A DNA stretch of 64,000 bases from CAIZGX01 sp044371675 (GCA_044371675.1 JBILTF010000001.1:1-64000), one strand, 5' to 3'. Positions 1-8,927 are shown, counted from the first letter of the stretch. The notes: generated from the sequence alone by a model not told the origin. Program-made: numbers and translations.

Positions 1-945
1 ATCGGAATTATCAAACCCGCTTCCGTTTTGAATCACGCCAAGTACGAGCTTTTTCAGGTCGGTCAGATCGTTGCGCATGTCGAACAAAACCTTGTATAAT
101 ATTTCTCTTTCACTATAATCGTTTCCGCCATTAGCGCCCATGAATACAGGCTTGTTCGTTGCCATGTCCTGCGGAAGGTAGCGTATGAGTAATTCGGGAG
201 AAACGATTCGTTCCGTCTCGAGAATGCTAATTTGTTCCGTGATATTTTTAAGTTGACGGATGTTTCCGGGCCAACGATATTCTCTGAGTGTATTCGCTCC
301 AGAGTCTGTGAGCTGAAGAACAGGGATGCGGTAACGTTCTGCGAAATCTGTAGCGAATTTTTTAAACAACAGTTCAATGTCGGCACCGCGTTCACGCAAA
401 GAAGGCATGAAAATCGGAACCTGATTCAATCTATAATAAAGGTCTTCTCGGAATTTTCCGTTTTGAATGGCTTGCGCGAAATTTACGTTCGTTGCTGCAA
501 CGACACGCACGTTCGTTTTTTGAACCTTGGAAGAACCCACGCGTATGAATTCACCTGTTTCTAAAACACGTAACAACCTCACTTGAGTACCCAAGGGAAG
601 TTCTGCAACTTCATCGAGAAAAATAGTGCCATCGTTGGCTTCTTCAAAATAGCCTTTCCGACTTTCGTGAGCTCCGGTGAAAGATCCTTTTTCGTGACCG
701 AATAACTCACTGTCAATAGTCCCTTCCGGAATAGCTCCGCAGTTAACGGCTATATAGGGGCCGTGTTTTCGCGAGCTTAAATGATGAATAATTTTCGGGA
801 TACTTTCCTTCCCAACACCACTTTCCCCGGTGATTAAAACCGACATATTGGTAGCGGCAACTTGCATGGCAATATCCAGCGCGCGATTAAGCGCCGGGGC
901 ATTGCCAATAATTCCGTAACGTGTTTTTACTGATTGAATTTCCAT
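1..945 (-). CDS. sigma-54-dependent transcriptional activator, AAA+ domain (C-terminus beyond window)
   Basis: The first 315 codons are present, read from an ATG at 945. The protein opens directly with the AAA+ sigma-54 interaction domain and has no receiver or sensor domain. Visible motifs are Walker A GESGVGKE (about residues 39-46), the sigma-54 contact loop as GSFTGA instead of the usual GAFTGA, Walker B TIFLDE, and the arginine-rich sensor region FREDLYYRLNQVP. Members of this family remodel RNA polymerase bound to sigma-54 at -24/-12 promoters using ATP. The missing C-terminus should carry the Fis-type helix-turn-helix. A TAnnTTTG box and an inverted repeat lie just upstream. The product follows miaB on the same strand. 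The family assignment is firm; the target genes are unknown. Confidence 0.9.
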   Translation of the reverse strand, partial: MEIQSVKTRYGIIGNAPALNRALDIAMQVAATNMSVLITGESGVGKESIPKIIHHLSSRKHGPYIAVNCGAIPEGTIDSELFGHEKGSFTGAHESRKGYFEEANDGTIFLDEVAELPLGTQVRLLRVLETGEFIRVGSSKVQKTNVRVVAATNVNFAQAIQNGKFREDLYYRLNQVPIFMPSLRERGADIELLFKKFATDFAERYRIPVLQLTDSGANTLREYRWPGNIRQLKNITEQISILETERIVSPELLIRYLPQDMATNKPVFMGANGGNDYSEREILYKVLFDMRNDLTDLKKLVLGVIQNGSGFDNSD

Positions 946-970
946 AATTGTCGCTTAGTCAAGAACTAAA

Positions 971-978
971 CAAAGGTA
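971..978 (-). promoter_or_regulatory. TAnnTTTG -7 promoter box of the sigma-54 activator gene
   Basis: The minus strand reads TACCTTTG, a perfect match to the Bacteroidota -7 consensus TAnnTTTG. It ends 25 bases before the ATG at 945. No clear TTG -33 element was found, but an inverted repeat occupies that position. Confidence 0.5.
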
Positions 979-985
979 GTTCAAG

Positions 986-1000
986 ATGACATTCTGTCAT
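986..1000. promoter_or_regulatory. Inverted repeat ATGACA-TTC-TGTCAT, possible operator
   Basis: Two perfect 6-base arms are separated by 3 bases. The element lies between the miaB stop codon and the -7 box of the activator gene, about where a -33 element would be contacted. It has no following T-run, so it is a poor terminator. An operator role is inferred from position only. Confidence 0.35.
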
Positions 1001-1009
1001 GTTAAATAA

Positions 1010-2446
1010 TCAATCGATGTAAGAGTCAATTTCTCCAAGAAGAGTCACGGCGGTCGCAGAAAGAGCGTTTACCCATACATAATGACCAGTTTTCGCTTCA
1101 TTTTTCGGAAAAACCACCACAACGTTCTGACCGTTACGTCCGTAATAATGCTCTTGAGATTTTTTAGAAACGCCTTCGACTAAGACTTTATGTCGTTTTC
1201 CTACATGGGCAGCTGTTCGTTTGGCTACGCAGGACATGTGCATGTCTATGATTTCATTCAAGCGCTGACTTTTTACTTCTTCCGAAATATTGTCTTCGAA
1301 TTTTCTTTCGGCCAGGGTGCGGGGTCTTTCGGAATATTTATACATGTAAGCCATGTCGTATTGAACTTCCGACATAAGTGAAAGCGTATCTGCATGCTCC
1401 TCATCTGTCTCACCGCAAAATCCCGTAATCACGTCTGTACTAATTGCACATTCAGGCATGTACTTGCGAATGGCTGCAATGCGATCGAGGTACCACTCGC
1501 GGGTGTATCCGCGATTCATACGTTTGAGCACAACTGAATTTCCGCTTTGAACTGGTAAATGAATGTAGTCGCAAATGTTTTCATATTTCGCCATAGCTAT
1601 AAGCACTTCGTCGGTCATGTCTTTCGGATGACTGGTTGAAAAGCGCAATCTGAGCTTCGGACTAACTTCAGCAACAGATGCAAGTAATTGAGCAAAGTTC
1701 ACGGTTGGTTCATTCGCGTCGATAATATCTCCTTTCGCTGTGATGTTCCACTTGTAACTGTCAACATTTTGACCAAGAAGGGTGACCTCTCGGTAGCCGC
1801 GATTGAAAAGATCGGTGGCTTCTTCAACAATGCTTTTCGGATCGCGGCTGCGCTCTCTTCCGCGTGTAAAGGGAACTACACAAAAGGAACACATGTTATC
1901 GCATCCGCGCATAATGGAGATGTATGCAGTCACACCATTGCTGTCCAAGCGAACTGGAGTAATTTCACCATAGGTTTCTTCACGGCTAAGCAAAACGTTT
2001 ACGGCTTTGCTTCCGTGCTCTACTTGGGAAACGAGTCGAGGTAAATCGCGGTAAGCATCTGGACCAACAACCATGTCGACCAGCTTTTCTTCTTCCAGGA
2101 GTTGTTCACGCAAACGTTCGGCCATACAACCGAGCACGCCGACCATCATTGCGGGTTTGCGTTTTTTTACCGAATTTAAAAATTCGAGTCTTCCGCGAAT
2201 ACGTTGTTCTGCGTTATCGCGAATGGCGCAAGTGTTTAGGAGCACTAGATCGGCCTCTTCAACATCGCGTGTGGTGGTGAATCCTTCTTGCGCCATAATA
2301 GAGGCTATAATCTCGGAGTCTGCAAAATTCATTTGGCAACCGTAACTCTCGAGCAACAATTTTTTTTGCGGTTTATGCGCAATTATGGGAATCGAAATTT
2401 CCAAAATTTCCCCCTGTCTAGATTCGTCAATTTGTTTTTCTTCCAC
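1010..2446 (-). CDS. miaB: tRNA-2-methylthio-N6-dimethylallyladenosine synthase MiaB
   Basis: MiaB is a radical-SAM methylthiotransferase that converts i6A37 to ms2i6A37 in tRNAs reading UNN codons. The 478 residues show the N-terminal UPF0004 domain starting at YGCQMNFADSE, with further cluster cysteines in NTCAIR and LGCMAE. The radical-SAM cluster CDNMCSFC lies near residue 180 within RGCDNMCSFCVVPFTRGRE. A C-terminal TRAM domain follows. Length is normal for the family. The gene is divergent from topA, and a TAnnTTTG box and an 18-base palindrome sit between them. The identification is secure. Confidence 0.97.
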   Translation of the reverse strand: MEEKQIDESRQGEILEISIPIIAHKPQKKLLLESYGCQMNFADSEIIASIMAQEGFTTTRDVEEADLVLLNTCAIRDNAEQRIRGRLEFLNSVKKRKPAMMVGVLGCMAERLREQLLEEEKLVDMVVGPDAYRDLPRLVSQVEHGSKAVNVLLSREETYGEITPVRLDSNGVTAYISIMRGCDNMCSFCVVPFTRGRERSRDPKSIVEEATDLFNRGYREVTLLGQNVDSYKWNITAKGDIIDANEPTVNFAQLLASVAEVSPKLRLRFSTSHPKDMTDEVLIAMAKYENICDYIHLPVQSGNSVVLKRMNRGYTREWYLDRIAAIRKYMPECAISTDVITGFCGETDEEHADTLSLMSEVQYDMAYMYKYSERPRTLAERKFEDNISEEVKSQRLNEIIDMHMSCVAKRTAAHVGKRHKVLVEGVSKKSQEHYYGRNGQNVVVVFPKNEAKTGHYVWVNALSATAVTLLGEIDSYID

Positions 2447-2472
2447 AGTGTATGGCTGTTTTGATTAGTGTG

Positions 2473-2480
2473 CAAAAATA
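2473..2480 (-). promoter_or_regulatory. TAnnTTTG -7 promoter box of miaB
   Basis: The minus strand reads TATTTTTG and ends 26 bases before the miaB ATG. The palindrome at 2483-2500 lies immediately upstream, in the spacer of this promoter. Confidence 0.5.
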
Positions 2481-2482
2481 AT

Positions 2483-2500
2483 CTATTTCTAAAGAAATAG
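2483..2500. promoter_or_regulatory. Perfect 18-base palindrome between miaB and topA, candidate operator
   Basis: CTATTTCT-AA-AGAAATAG is a perfect inverted repeat with a 2-base centre. It overlaps the spacer between the -33 and -7 positions of the miaB promoter and lies about 25 bases upstream of the topA -33 element. Such placement suits a dimeric repressor. No binding protein is identified. Confidence 0.4.
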
Positions 2501-2521
2501 CATATATAATCGCAAAACCAA

Positions 2522-2555
2522 TTTGGAGACTAACGGATAAATGCATATACCTTTG
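2522..2555 (+). promoter_or_regulatory. Promoter of topA (TTTG ... TACCTTTG)
   Basis: TTTG at 2522-2525 and TACCTTTG at 2548-2555 are separated by 22 bases, close to the Bacteroidota -33/-7 arrangement. The box ends 20 bases before the topA ATG, so the leader would be only about 10-15 bases. Confidence 0.55.
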
Positions 2556-2575
2556 CCGCAATTCAAAAACAAAAT

Positions 2576-5005
2576 ATGGCTAAAAATCTTGTTATAGTAG
2601 AGTCCCCTGCAAAGGCGAAAACCATTGAAGGGTACTTAGGGAGTGACTACGTTGTTAAGGCGAGTATTGGCCACGTTCGTGATTTGCCAAAGAATAATTT
2701 CGCGGTAAGCGCTGATGGAAATTTCGATGTGACTTATGAAGTTTATCCAGATTCTGAGAAGGTGGTTAATGAGCTAACGAAATTAGCAAATGATGCAATT
2801 AAGGATAACAAGTTCGTTTGGTTAGCGACGGATGAGGACCGCGAAGGAGAGGCTATTTCTTGGCACTTATTAGAGGCGATGGAAATTGACGAAAGCAAAA
2901 CGAAACGCATTGTATTCTCCGAAATTACCAAAAAAGCTATCCTAGCGGCAATGGAAAAACCGAGAACGATAGACATGGACTTGGTGAATGCGCAACAAGC
3001 GAGAAGAATATTAGATAGAATTGTCGGGTTCGAGCTTTCTCCCGTCTTGTGGAGAAAAGTTGGTCCATCGCTGAGTGCAGGCCGTGTGCAAAGTGTAACC
3101 GTTAGATTAATTGTGGAAAGAGAGCGCGAGATAGAAGCCTTTAACGCCACCTCTTATTTTGGAATTCGTGCCACCTTCAATTTGCCAGATGCAATATTGA
3201 AAGCCGACTTGCCTGCACGAATTGCAGACGGAACCTCTGCAGAATCATTTTTGGAGGACTGTAAAGAAGCTGAATTTGCGATTGCTTCTTTGGAAATGAA
3301 ACCTGGAACAAAGTCCCCAGCAGCTCCATTCACTACTTCAACCCTTCAACAAGAAGCAGGCAGAAAATTGGGAATGAGCGTGAAGGCAACCATGACGGTT
3401 GCTCAGAAATTATATGAAAGTGGAAAGATTACTTACATGAGAACTGACAGTATGAACTTGTCAGACTTTGCAAGAGATGCAGCGAATAAGGAGATTATTT
3501 CTAGTTTCGGCGAGGAGTATGCTTTTCCACGAGTATTTAAAACAAAAAATAAAGGTGCTCAAGAAGCGCACGAAGCCATTCGTCCAACAGATATGTCTGT
3601 CAGTAGTCTTGGAGAGGACGTGGATAGCAGCGAAAGAAGACTTTACGAGTTAATCTGGAAGAGAACATTGGCAAGTCAGATGGCCGATGCGCAATTGGAG
3701 AATACAACCGCACATGTTAACATTTCAACCCGAACCGAAACGCTAGTTGCGAAGGGACAAGTTGTGAAATTCCACGGATTCCTGAAGGTGTATGCTGAAG
3801 GTACAGACGATGAAGAGTCAGATGAGAGTGGTGTTCTTCCTCCATTGCATGAGGGGCAAATGCTCGACCTGAGAGCCATGGTTGCCCAAGAAAAATTCAC
3901 GCAAAAGCCTGCACGTTACAGCGAAGCAAGTTTGGTTAGGAAAATGGAAGAATTGGGTATTGGAAGACCATCAACTTATGCGTCCACTATAAGCACAATA
4001 CAGGCTCGAACTTATGTAGTAAGGCAGGATTTGGAAGGGAAACCTCGTGCTTATGCAGTCCATACGTTGACTAATAAAAGCATTACTTCAGAAACGAAAA
4101 CTGAGAATACCGGAGCGGAAAGATTGAAGTTGTTTCCAACGGATATTGGACGTGTAGTAAATGATTTCTTGGTGGAAAACTTCGTGTCCATTCTTGATCC
4201 TAAATTCACAGCGAAAGTTGAAGAAGAGTTCGATGTTATCGCTGAAGGAAAGTTGGAATGGAAGAAAATGCTTCGTGATTTTTACGATCCATTCCATGAA
4301 AATGTAACGAAGACAATGAACGAAGCAGCTCGTGCTTCCGGTGAGCGTTTTCTTGGAGATGACCCAGCAACGGGAAAACCAATTATAGCACGTATTGGAA
4401 GATTCGGCCCCATGATTCAGTTGGGAACAGCCGAAGAAGAGGAGAAGAAATTCGCATCGCTTCGTCCAACACAAAGTATCAACACCATTACCTTGGAAGA
4501 GGCTTTGGATTTGTTCAAGATGCCGCGTAACCTCGGCGAGTGGAACGGCGAAAAAATTGTTGTCGGCATCGGACGCTTCGGACCATACGTAAAGTTCAAA
4601 TCTACATACGCCTCTCTGCGAGTAAAGGAAGGAGATGATCCGTTTACCATTGATTTGGCTAGAGCTGTTCAATTGGTAGAAGACAAAATCAACGGTGTGA
4701 ATGCAAACCTTCTTAAGACATTTGCTGAAGATGAAAATGTCCAAATTATAAACGGACGCTTTGGGGCATATTTGAAATCTGGAAATTTGAATTTCAAACT
4801 TCCAAAGGGCGCTAAGGCTGATGATATTTCTTGGTCAGATGCACAACAGATCATGGAAGAGCAAATGGAGCAAGCTACCAAAAAAGCAGCATCTAGAAAG
4901 CCCGCGCCGAAAAAAGCTCCGTCTAAAAAGGCACCGGCTAAAAAAGCCGCTGCAAAGAAAGCTCCTGCAAAAAAGGCCGCTGCGAAAAAATCTCCCAAGA
5001 AATAA
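2576..5005 (+). CDS. topA: DNA topoisomerase I (type IA)
   Basis: This enzyme relaxes negatively supercoiled DNA through a transient 5'-phosphotyrosine. The 809 residues begin with the Toprim domain (VIVESPAKAKTIEGYLG, then the acidic triad in ATDEDREGEAISWHL). The catalytic Tyr is in KITYMRTDSMN near residue 290. There are no Cys4 zinc fingers. The C-terminal part instead carries Topo C-type repeats, seen as GRFGPMIQLG, GRFGPYVKF and GRFGAYLKSG, then a 41-residue Lys/Ala/Pro tail. The gene is divergent from miaB and followed by a ureohydrolase-like gene. The start is the first ATG after a matching promoter. Confidence 0.97.
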   Translation: MAKNLVIVESPAKAKTIEGYLGSDYVVKASIGHVRDLPKNNFAVSADGNFDVTYEVYPDSEKVVNELTKLANDAIKDNKFVWLATDEDREGEAISWHLLEAMEIDESKTKRIVFSEITKKAILAAMEKPRTIDMDLVNAQQARRILDRIVGFELSPVLWRKVGPSLSAGRVQSVTVRLIVEREREIEAFNATSYFGIRATFNLPDAILKADLPARIADGTSAESFLEDCKEAEFAIASLEMKPGTKSPAAPFTTSTLQQEAGRKLGMSVKATMTVAQKLYESGKITYMRTDSMNLSDFARDAANKEIISSFGEEYAFPRVFKTKNKGAQEAHEAIRPTDMSVSSLGEDVDSSERRLYELIWKRTLASQMADAQLENTTAHVNISTRTETLVAKGQVVKFHGFLKVYAEGTDDEESDESGVLPPLHEGQMLDLRAMVAQEKFTQKPARYSEASLVRKMEELGIGRPSTYASTISTIQARTYVVRQDLEGKPRAYAVHTLTNKSITSETKTENTGAERLKLFPTDIGRVVNDFLVENFVSILDPKFTAKVEEEFDVIAEGKLEWKKMLRDFYDPFHENVTKTMNEAARASGERFLGDDPATGKPIIARIGRFGPMIQLGTAEEEEKKFASLRPTQSINTITLEEALDLFKMPRNLGEWNGEKIVVGIGRFGPYVKFKSTYASLRVKEGDDPFTIDLARAVQLVEDKINGVNANLLKTFAEDENVQIINGRFGAYLKSGNLNFKLPKGAKADDISWSDAQQIMEEQMEQATKKAASRKPAPKKAPSKKAPAKKAAAKKAPAKKAAAKKSPKK
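4880..5002 (+). repeat. Lys/Ala/Pro-rich repeat tail of topoisomerase I
   Basis: These codons encode 41 residues made of loosely repeated KKAPAKKAAA units, similar to histone H1 tails. The tail replaces the zinc-finger C-terminus of proteobacterial TopA and probably contacts DNA. Confidence 0.8.
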
Positions 5006-5021
5006 TGTGAATCATCACATT
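5004..5021 (+). terminator. Weak hairpin after topA
   Basis: AATGTGA and TCACATT form a 7-base-pair stem with a 4-base loop starting inside the topA stop codon. There is no immediate T-run, only a T-rich stretch about 15 bases on. It may be a weak terminator or a stability element. Confidence 0.3.
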
Positions 5022-5085
5022 CCTTTGTTGAAATGATTTTTTAGTTGAATGAAATTGAACGGTTCCTCCGTTTAGTTTCGTGCTT

Positions 5086-6252
5086 ATGGATTTGTCAGTA
5101 TTTCTCTCTCCGAGCATATTTCACGATGGCTCAAATCGATTTTTCGCGAACAACACGATTGGCGATCAAACGCGTTTTTATCTCGACGATGAAAACGATT
5201 TGAATGAAAGGCAAATAGCCATTGTTGGGGTTTGCGAAGATCGCAATTCAGAAAACAATTCCGGCGCTGCGAATGCTCCAGATGATATAAGAAGAGAACT
5301 CTATAAACTTTTAGCCTGCGACGATTATTCAAAGATTGTCGATTTAGGAAATATCCTGCCCGGTGAAACTCCTGAGGACACGTATTTCGCTCTTTCCGAA
5401 GTTTGCACGGCTTGCATGAAGTTGAACATTGTCCCTGTTGTCATAGGCGGAACGCAAGATTTAACCTATGCAACCTTTAAGGCTTATGAGGCCATGGAGC
5501 AAACGGTAAACTTGGTGACAGTTGACTCAAAGTTAGACTTTGGCTCGAGTCCAGATGACTCCACAGCTGAAGGCTATTTGAATCGCATCATTCTTCACCG
5601 CCCGAATTATTTGTTCAATTTCTCAAATTTGGGGCATCAACGCTATTTGACCGATAAAGCTTTGCTTGAATTAACTACCAAGATGTATTTCGATGCAATT
5701 AGGTTGGGTGAAATTCAACAAGATCTTTCTATCGCAGAACCGGTCATTCGAAATGCAGATTTGTTAAGTTTCGATTTAAGTTCAATTCGTTATTCGGAAT
5801 TTATGTCCACCAAGAAAAGTGGACCAAATGGATTCTTCGGTCATGAGGCGGCTCAGCTGTGCAAATATGCGGGCATGAGCGAGAAGCTTACATGCATCGG
5901 TTTCTATGAGTTTAACCCTTCCCTTGATGACAGTGGTCAATCGGCGCAACTCGCGGCGCAATTGATCTGGTGTTTCATCGATGGCTACCATGCGCGCCGC
6001 GGTGACTATCCTATTGCGTCACTTTCAGAATATGAAAAGTTCATTGTGCTCTTAACTGATTCTGGAGATGAACTGGTCTTTTATAAAAGTCATTTAACGA
6101 ATCGTTGGTGGTTGGAAGTTGCATATCCAGCCGGCTCGGAAGAAAAGCATGTGCGAAATCATGTTGTGCCCTGCACTTATGCGGACTATGCAATGGCTGC
6201 TCAGCAAGAAATGCCGGATAGATGGTGGAAAACTTTCCAGAAGTTAGTTTAA
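5086..6252 (+). CDS. Arginase/formimidoylglutamase-like protein with degenerate metal site
   Basis: The fold of the ureohydrolase (arginase/agmatinase/formimidoylglutamase) family is recognisable over 388 residues, but the metal-binding motifs are altered. GGDH is GGTQ (residues 121-124), DAHxD is DSKLD (147-151), and SxDxD is SFDLS (228-232). Two histidines and one aspartate expected to bind Mn2+ are therefore missing, although three aspartates remain. The protein is probably catalytically inactive or works differently. A GTG at 5080 could also serve as start; the ATG at 5086 is preferred. It sits between topA and the T9SS operon. Annotation as an active formimidoylglutamase would not be justified. 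Confidence 0.8.
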   Translation: MDLSVFLSPSIFHDGSNRFFANNTIGDQTRFYLDDENDLNERQIAIVGVCEDRNSENNSGAANAPDDIRRELYKLLACDDYSKIVDLGNILPGETPEDTYFALSEVCTACMKLNIVPVVIGGTQDLTYATFKAYEAMEQTVNLVTVDSKLDFGSSPDDSTAEGYLNRIILHRPNYLFNFSNLGHQRYLTDKALLELTTKMYFDAIRLGEIQQDLSIAEPVIRNADLLSFDLSSIRYSEFMSTKKSGPNGFFGHEAAQLCKYAGMSEKLTCIGFYEFNPSLDDSGQSAQLAAQLIWCFIDGYHARRGDYPIASLSEYEKFIVLLTDSGDELVFYKSHLTNRWWLEVAYPAGSEEKHVRNHVVPCTYADYAMAAQQEMPDRWWKTFQKLV

Positions 6253-6452
6253 AAAAGTTTAGGTTTCCAACAATTAGTTGGTCTTCTTTTATATACTAAC
6301 TCATTGACAGCCATGCAAAATGAATCGTTTATCTTTTAGTCCATGTTGAATTTCGCCTGTTTATTTTGTTTTTTTGATTAGATTTTCTATTTTAGCAAAC
6401 TCTGTTTATTCTCATTTTGAGATTTAACATTGTTAAACGAAAGAACCAAACG

Positions 6453-7406
6453 ATGAAAAAACTGTATTTTCTTCTCCTAGCGTTTTCTCTTGCGGGTGCT
6501 GTAAATGCTCAGCAAGATCCGCAATTCTCATTGTGGATGTTTGATAGAATTTCTTTCAATCCAGCTGCCGCTGGTATAGATAACATGCATCAGATTCAAG
6601 CATTCCACCGTGACCAGTGGGATGGCTTCGATCGAGATCCAAAGACTTATTTGTTTAATTACAATGGATATGTGAAGGCTGGAGGAAGAACAGTTGGCTT
6701 GGGCATTTCTGCAATGACAGAGGTTTTAGGTCAGGAGCAAAACAAGTTCGTTCGTTTATCGGGAGCTTATCATTTGCCAATTGGCAACAACATTCTTTCT
6801 GCAGGTGTTCAAATAGGAATGCTTTCAAAAACTTTAGGAACAAACTGGATTGCAATTGATCCAACAGACCCCAACATTCCAATAACGGGATTGTCGCAGG
6901 GTGGCTTTGATGCGAATGTTGGATTAATGTTTTACCAAAAGAATAAATATTATGCTGGAGTAAGTGCTACGCATTTACCTGCTACAGACTTGGCGGATCT
7001 TGGATTTGCAACGGCACGTCACTTGTATATCATGGGAGGATACAATCATGATTTGAACAACGGCCTAGTTATTCGCACAAACGCATTAGTAAAAACAGAC
7101 ATGAAGGCTTCACCGGCTATTGATGTCAATGCGAATGTTTTATGGAACAATTTGCTTTGGGGTGGTGTTGCTTTCCGACCTGGAGATGCAATTATTCCTA
7201 TGGCGGGAATGCAAATGACGTTGAATACCGTTCAGCAAGGACGCTACACATATACACACGGATTTAAAATGGGATATTCATATGATGTAACACTTAGTAC
7301 GATTAAGAACTACAGTGCCGGGTCACATGAGTTTTTTTTGACGTATGAATTTAATCTTGGAAAAACCCCAATTCGAAGAATTTCGGGTGATCCACGATTA
7401 TTGTAA
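6453..7406 (+). CDS. T9SS outer membrane protein, PorP/SprF family
   Basis: PorP/SprF proteins are outer membrane beta-barrels needed for gliding and type IX secretion. The 317-residue product has a signal peptide ending near NAQ, then the family hallmark QQDPQFSLWMFDRISFNPAAAG. The rest is barrel-like with alternating strands, ending in a typical barrel C-terminus. Twelve upstream codons are open, but the ATG at 6453 gives the proper signal peptide. It heads the gldKLMN cluster, the standard arrangement in Bacteroidota, 78 bases before gldK. Confidence 0.93.
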   Translation: MKKLYFLLLAFSLAGAVNAQQDPQFSLWMFDRISFNPAAAGIDNMHQIQAFHRDQWDGFDRDPKTYLFNYNGYVKAGGRTVGLGISAMTEVLGQEQNKFVRLSGAYHLPIGNNILSAGVQIGMLSKTLGTNWIAIDPTDPNIPITGLSQGGFDANVGLMFYQKNKYYAGVSATHLPATDLADLGFATARHLYIMGGYNHDLNNGLVIRTNALVKTDMKASPAIDVNANVLWNNLLWGGVAFRPGDAIIPMAGMQMTLNTVQQGRYTYTHGFKMGYSYDVTLSTIKNYSAGSHEFFLTYEFNLGKTPIRRISGDPRLL

Positions 7407-7484
7407 CAATAAAATGAAACCCAACGTAGTTATAATAGCGTTAAGCTTAACCCAACAGAGTTTAACTCATTAATTTAGGAAGTC

Positions 7485-8876
7485 ATGAAAAAATCAATTT
7501 TGTTTTTCGCATTAGTGTCTTCATTGCTTGTAGGATGTTATCCTGGACCATCTGGAGAACTAGTAGGTGTTTACCCTCGCGAGGAATGGGTTCAAGTAAA
7601 TCCTTATGGAATGAATTACATTAATTTCGGTTCTTTCACCATGGGCAATAACGATCGCGACCTCGCAGGTGGCATGACTGTGAAAGCTAGAACGGTTACC
7701 GTTTCAGCTTTTTACATGGATCAACATGAGATTTCAAACAATGAGTACCGCCAGTTCGTTTTTTGGGTACGTGACTCTTTAATGAGAGATCAATTGGCTC
7801 AAAACGAAATTGAGGGATTCGGAATTTCTGAGCGTGAAGACGGTCGTGAGATGGATCGTTTCATCAACAAAGGCTACAAACTCGATTGGGAGACTGAAAT
7901 TGATATGGAGAACGATGAAGTTTTCGATATCGTTTATGATGAATTCTACCTTCAAGGGGCCGACAAGTATTACGATCGTAAGGAAATTGATTCACGTAAA
8001 TTGAAGTACCGCTATTGGTGGATTGACTTCGAGGGTGCATCTAAGAAAAAAGGTAATCGTGATGAAGAGACCGGCGAGAAAAACTCATTGGATCAATTGC
8101 ACTCGATTAAAATTAATTCAGATAGAACGAAATTTGTTATCGAAGAGCAAATCAATGTTTATCCAGACACTTTGGTTTGGGCTCACGATTTCACGTACTC
8201 GAACAACACACATTTAACAGAAACTTATTTTTGGCATCCAGCCTATGACGACTATCCGGTTGTAGGTGTTACCTGGGGTCAATGTCAAGCATTTTGTGCG
8301 TGGAGAACTCAAATCTTAAATGAGTGGAAGCAGCAAAACGGAGAAACATTCGTTCAACGTTTCCGCTTGCCTTCAGAGGCTGAGTGGGAATATGCTTCAC
8401 GCGGTGGACTTTCAAATGAAGAGTATCCTTGGGGCGGTCCTTACACACGTAACTACTTGGGTTGTCCTTTGGCCAACTTTAAGCCAATGCGTGGAGACTA
8501 CCCAGATGATAACGGTGTTCATACAGTTCCAATTGGTTCTTACTCTCCAAACGGCTGGGGACTTTACAACATGGCAGGAAACGTTGCAGAATGGTGTAAC
8601 ACTGCGTACGACGAGGGTGCCTATGAAATTATGCACGATTTGAATCCTGAGTACGACTACCGCGCTAAGGAAGATGATGCAACTACTCAAAAGCGTAAAG
8701 TAACGCGTGGGGGATCTTGGAAAGATATTTCATACTTTATACAATGCGGAACGCGTTCGTACGAATTCCAAGACACGGCTAAGTCATACATCGGTTTCCG
8801 CTGTGCAATGACATACCTAGGTCGTGGTAAAAGCGGTCCTTCTGAAGACTGGAATAGTCCATCTGGGAACGAATAA
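7485..8876 (+). CDS. gldK: T9SS outer membrane ring lipoprotein GldK/PorK
   Basis: GldK forms, with GldN, the periplasmic ring attached to the outer membrane in the T9SS. The 463-residue protein starts with a lipoprotein signal peptide, lipobox LLVGC (Cys18). A formylglycine-generating-enzyme (FGE-sulfatase) fold follows, visible in FTMGNNDRD, QHEISNNEY, RLPSEAEWEYASRGG, YNMAGNVAEW and VTRGGSWKD. The fold is used structurally here. Order and spacing with gldL, gldM and gldN confirm the assignment. Confidence 0.96.
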   Translation: MKKSILFFALVSSLLVGCYPGPSGELVGVYPREEWVQVNPYGMNYINFGSFTMGNNDRDLAGGMTVKARTVTVSAFYMDQHEISNNEYRQFVFWVRDSLMRDQLAQNEIEGFGISEREDGREMDRFINKGYKLDWETEIDMENDEVFDIVYDEFYLQGADKYYDRKEIDSRKLKYRYWWIDFEGASKKKGNRDEETGEKNSLDQLHSIKINSDRTKFVIEEQINVYPDTLVWAHDFTYSNNTHLTETYFWHPAYDDYPVVGVTWGQCQAFCAWRTQILNEWKQQNGETFVQRFRLPSEAEWEYASRGGLSNEEYPWGGPYTRNYLGCPLANFKPMRGDYPDDNGVHTVPIGSYSPNGWGLYNMAGNVAEWCNTAYDEGAYEIMHDLNPEYDYRAKEDDATTQKRKVTRGGSWKDISYFIQCGTRSYEFQDTAKSYIGFRCAMTYLGRGKSGPSEDWNSPSGNE

Positions 8877-8927
8877 TTCATTGAAACCAATTAGAAACCA
8901 TATAAATAACTTAAATTTTTAAAATCA

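Noticed and set aside
232..564. Plus-strand open frame of 110 codons inside the sigma-54 activator gene
   Set aside because: It is antisense to a strongly conserved AAA+ domain and has no protein-like features of its own.
4088..4744. Minus-strand open frame of 218 codons inside topA
   Set aside because: It is a shadow of the topA coding frame; the translation is rich in Phe, Cys and Ser, without any domain or signal.
7440..7451. Palindrome GTTAAGCTTAAC between porP and gldK
   Set aside because: It is short and AT-rich, lies inside an operon, has no T-run and could occur by chance.
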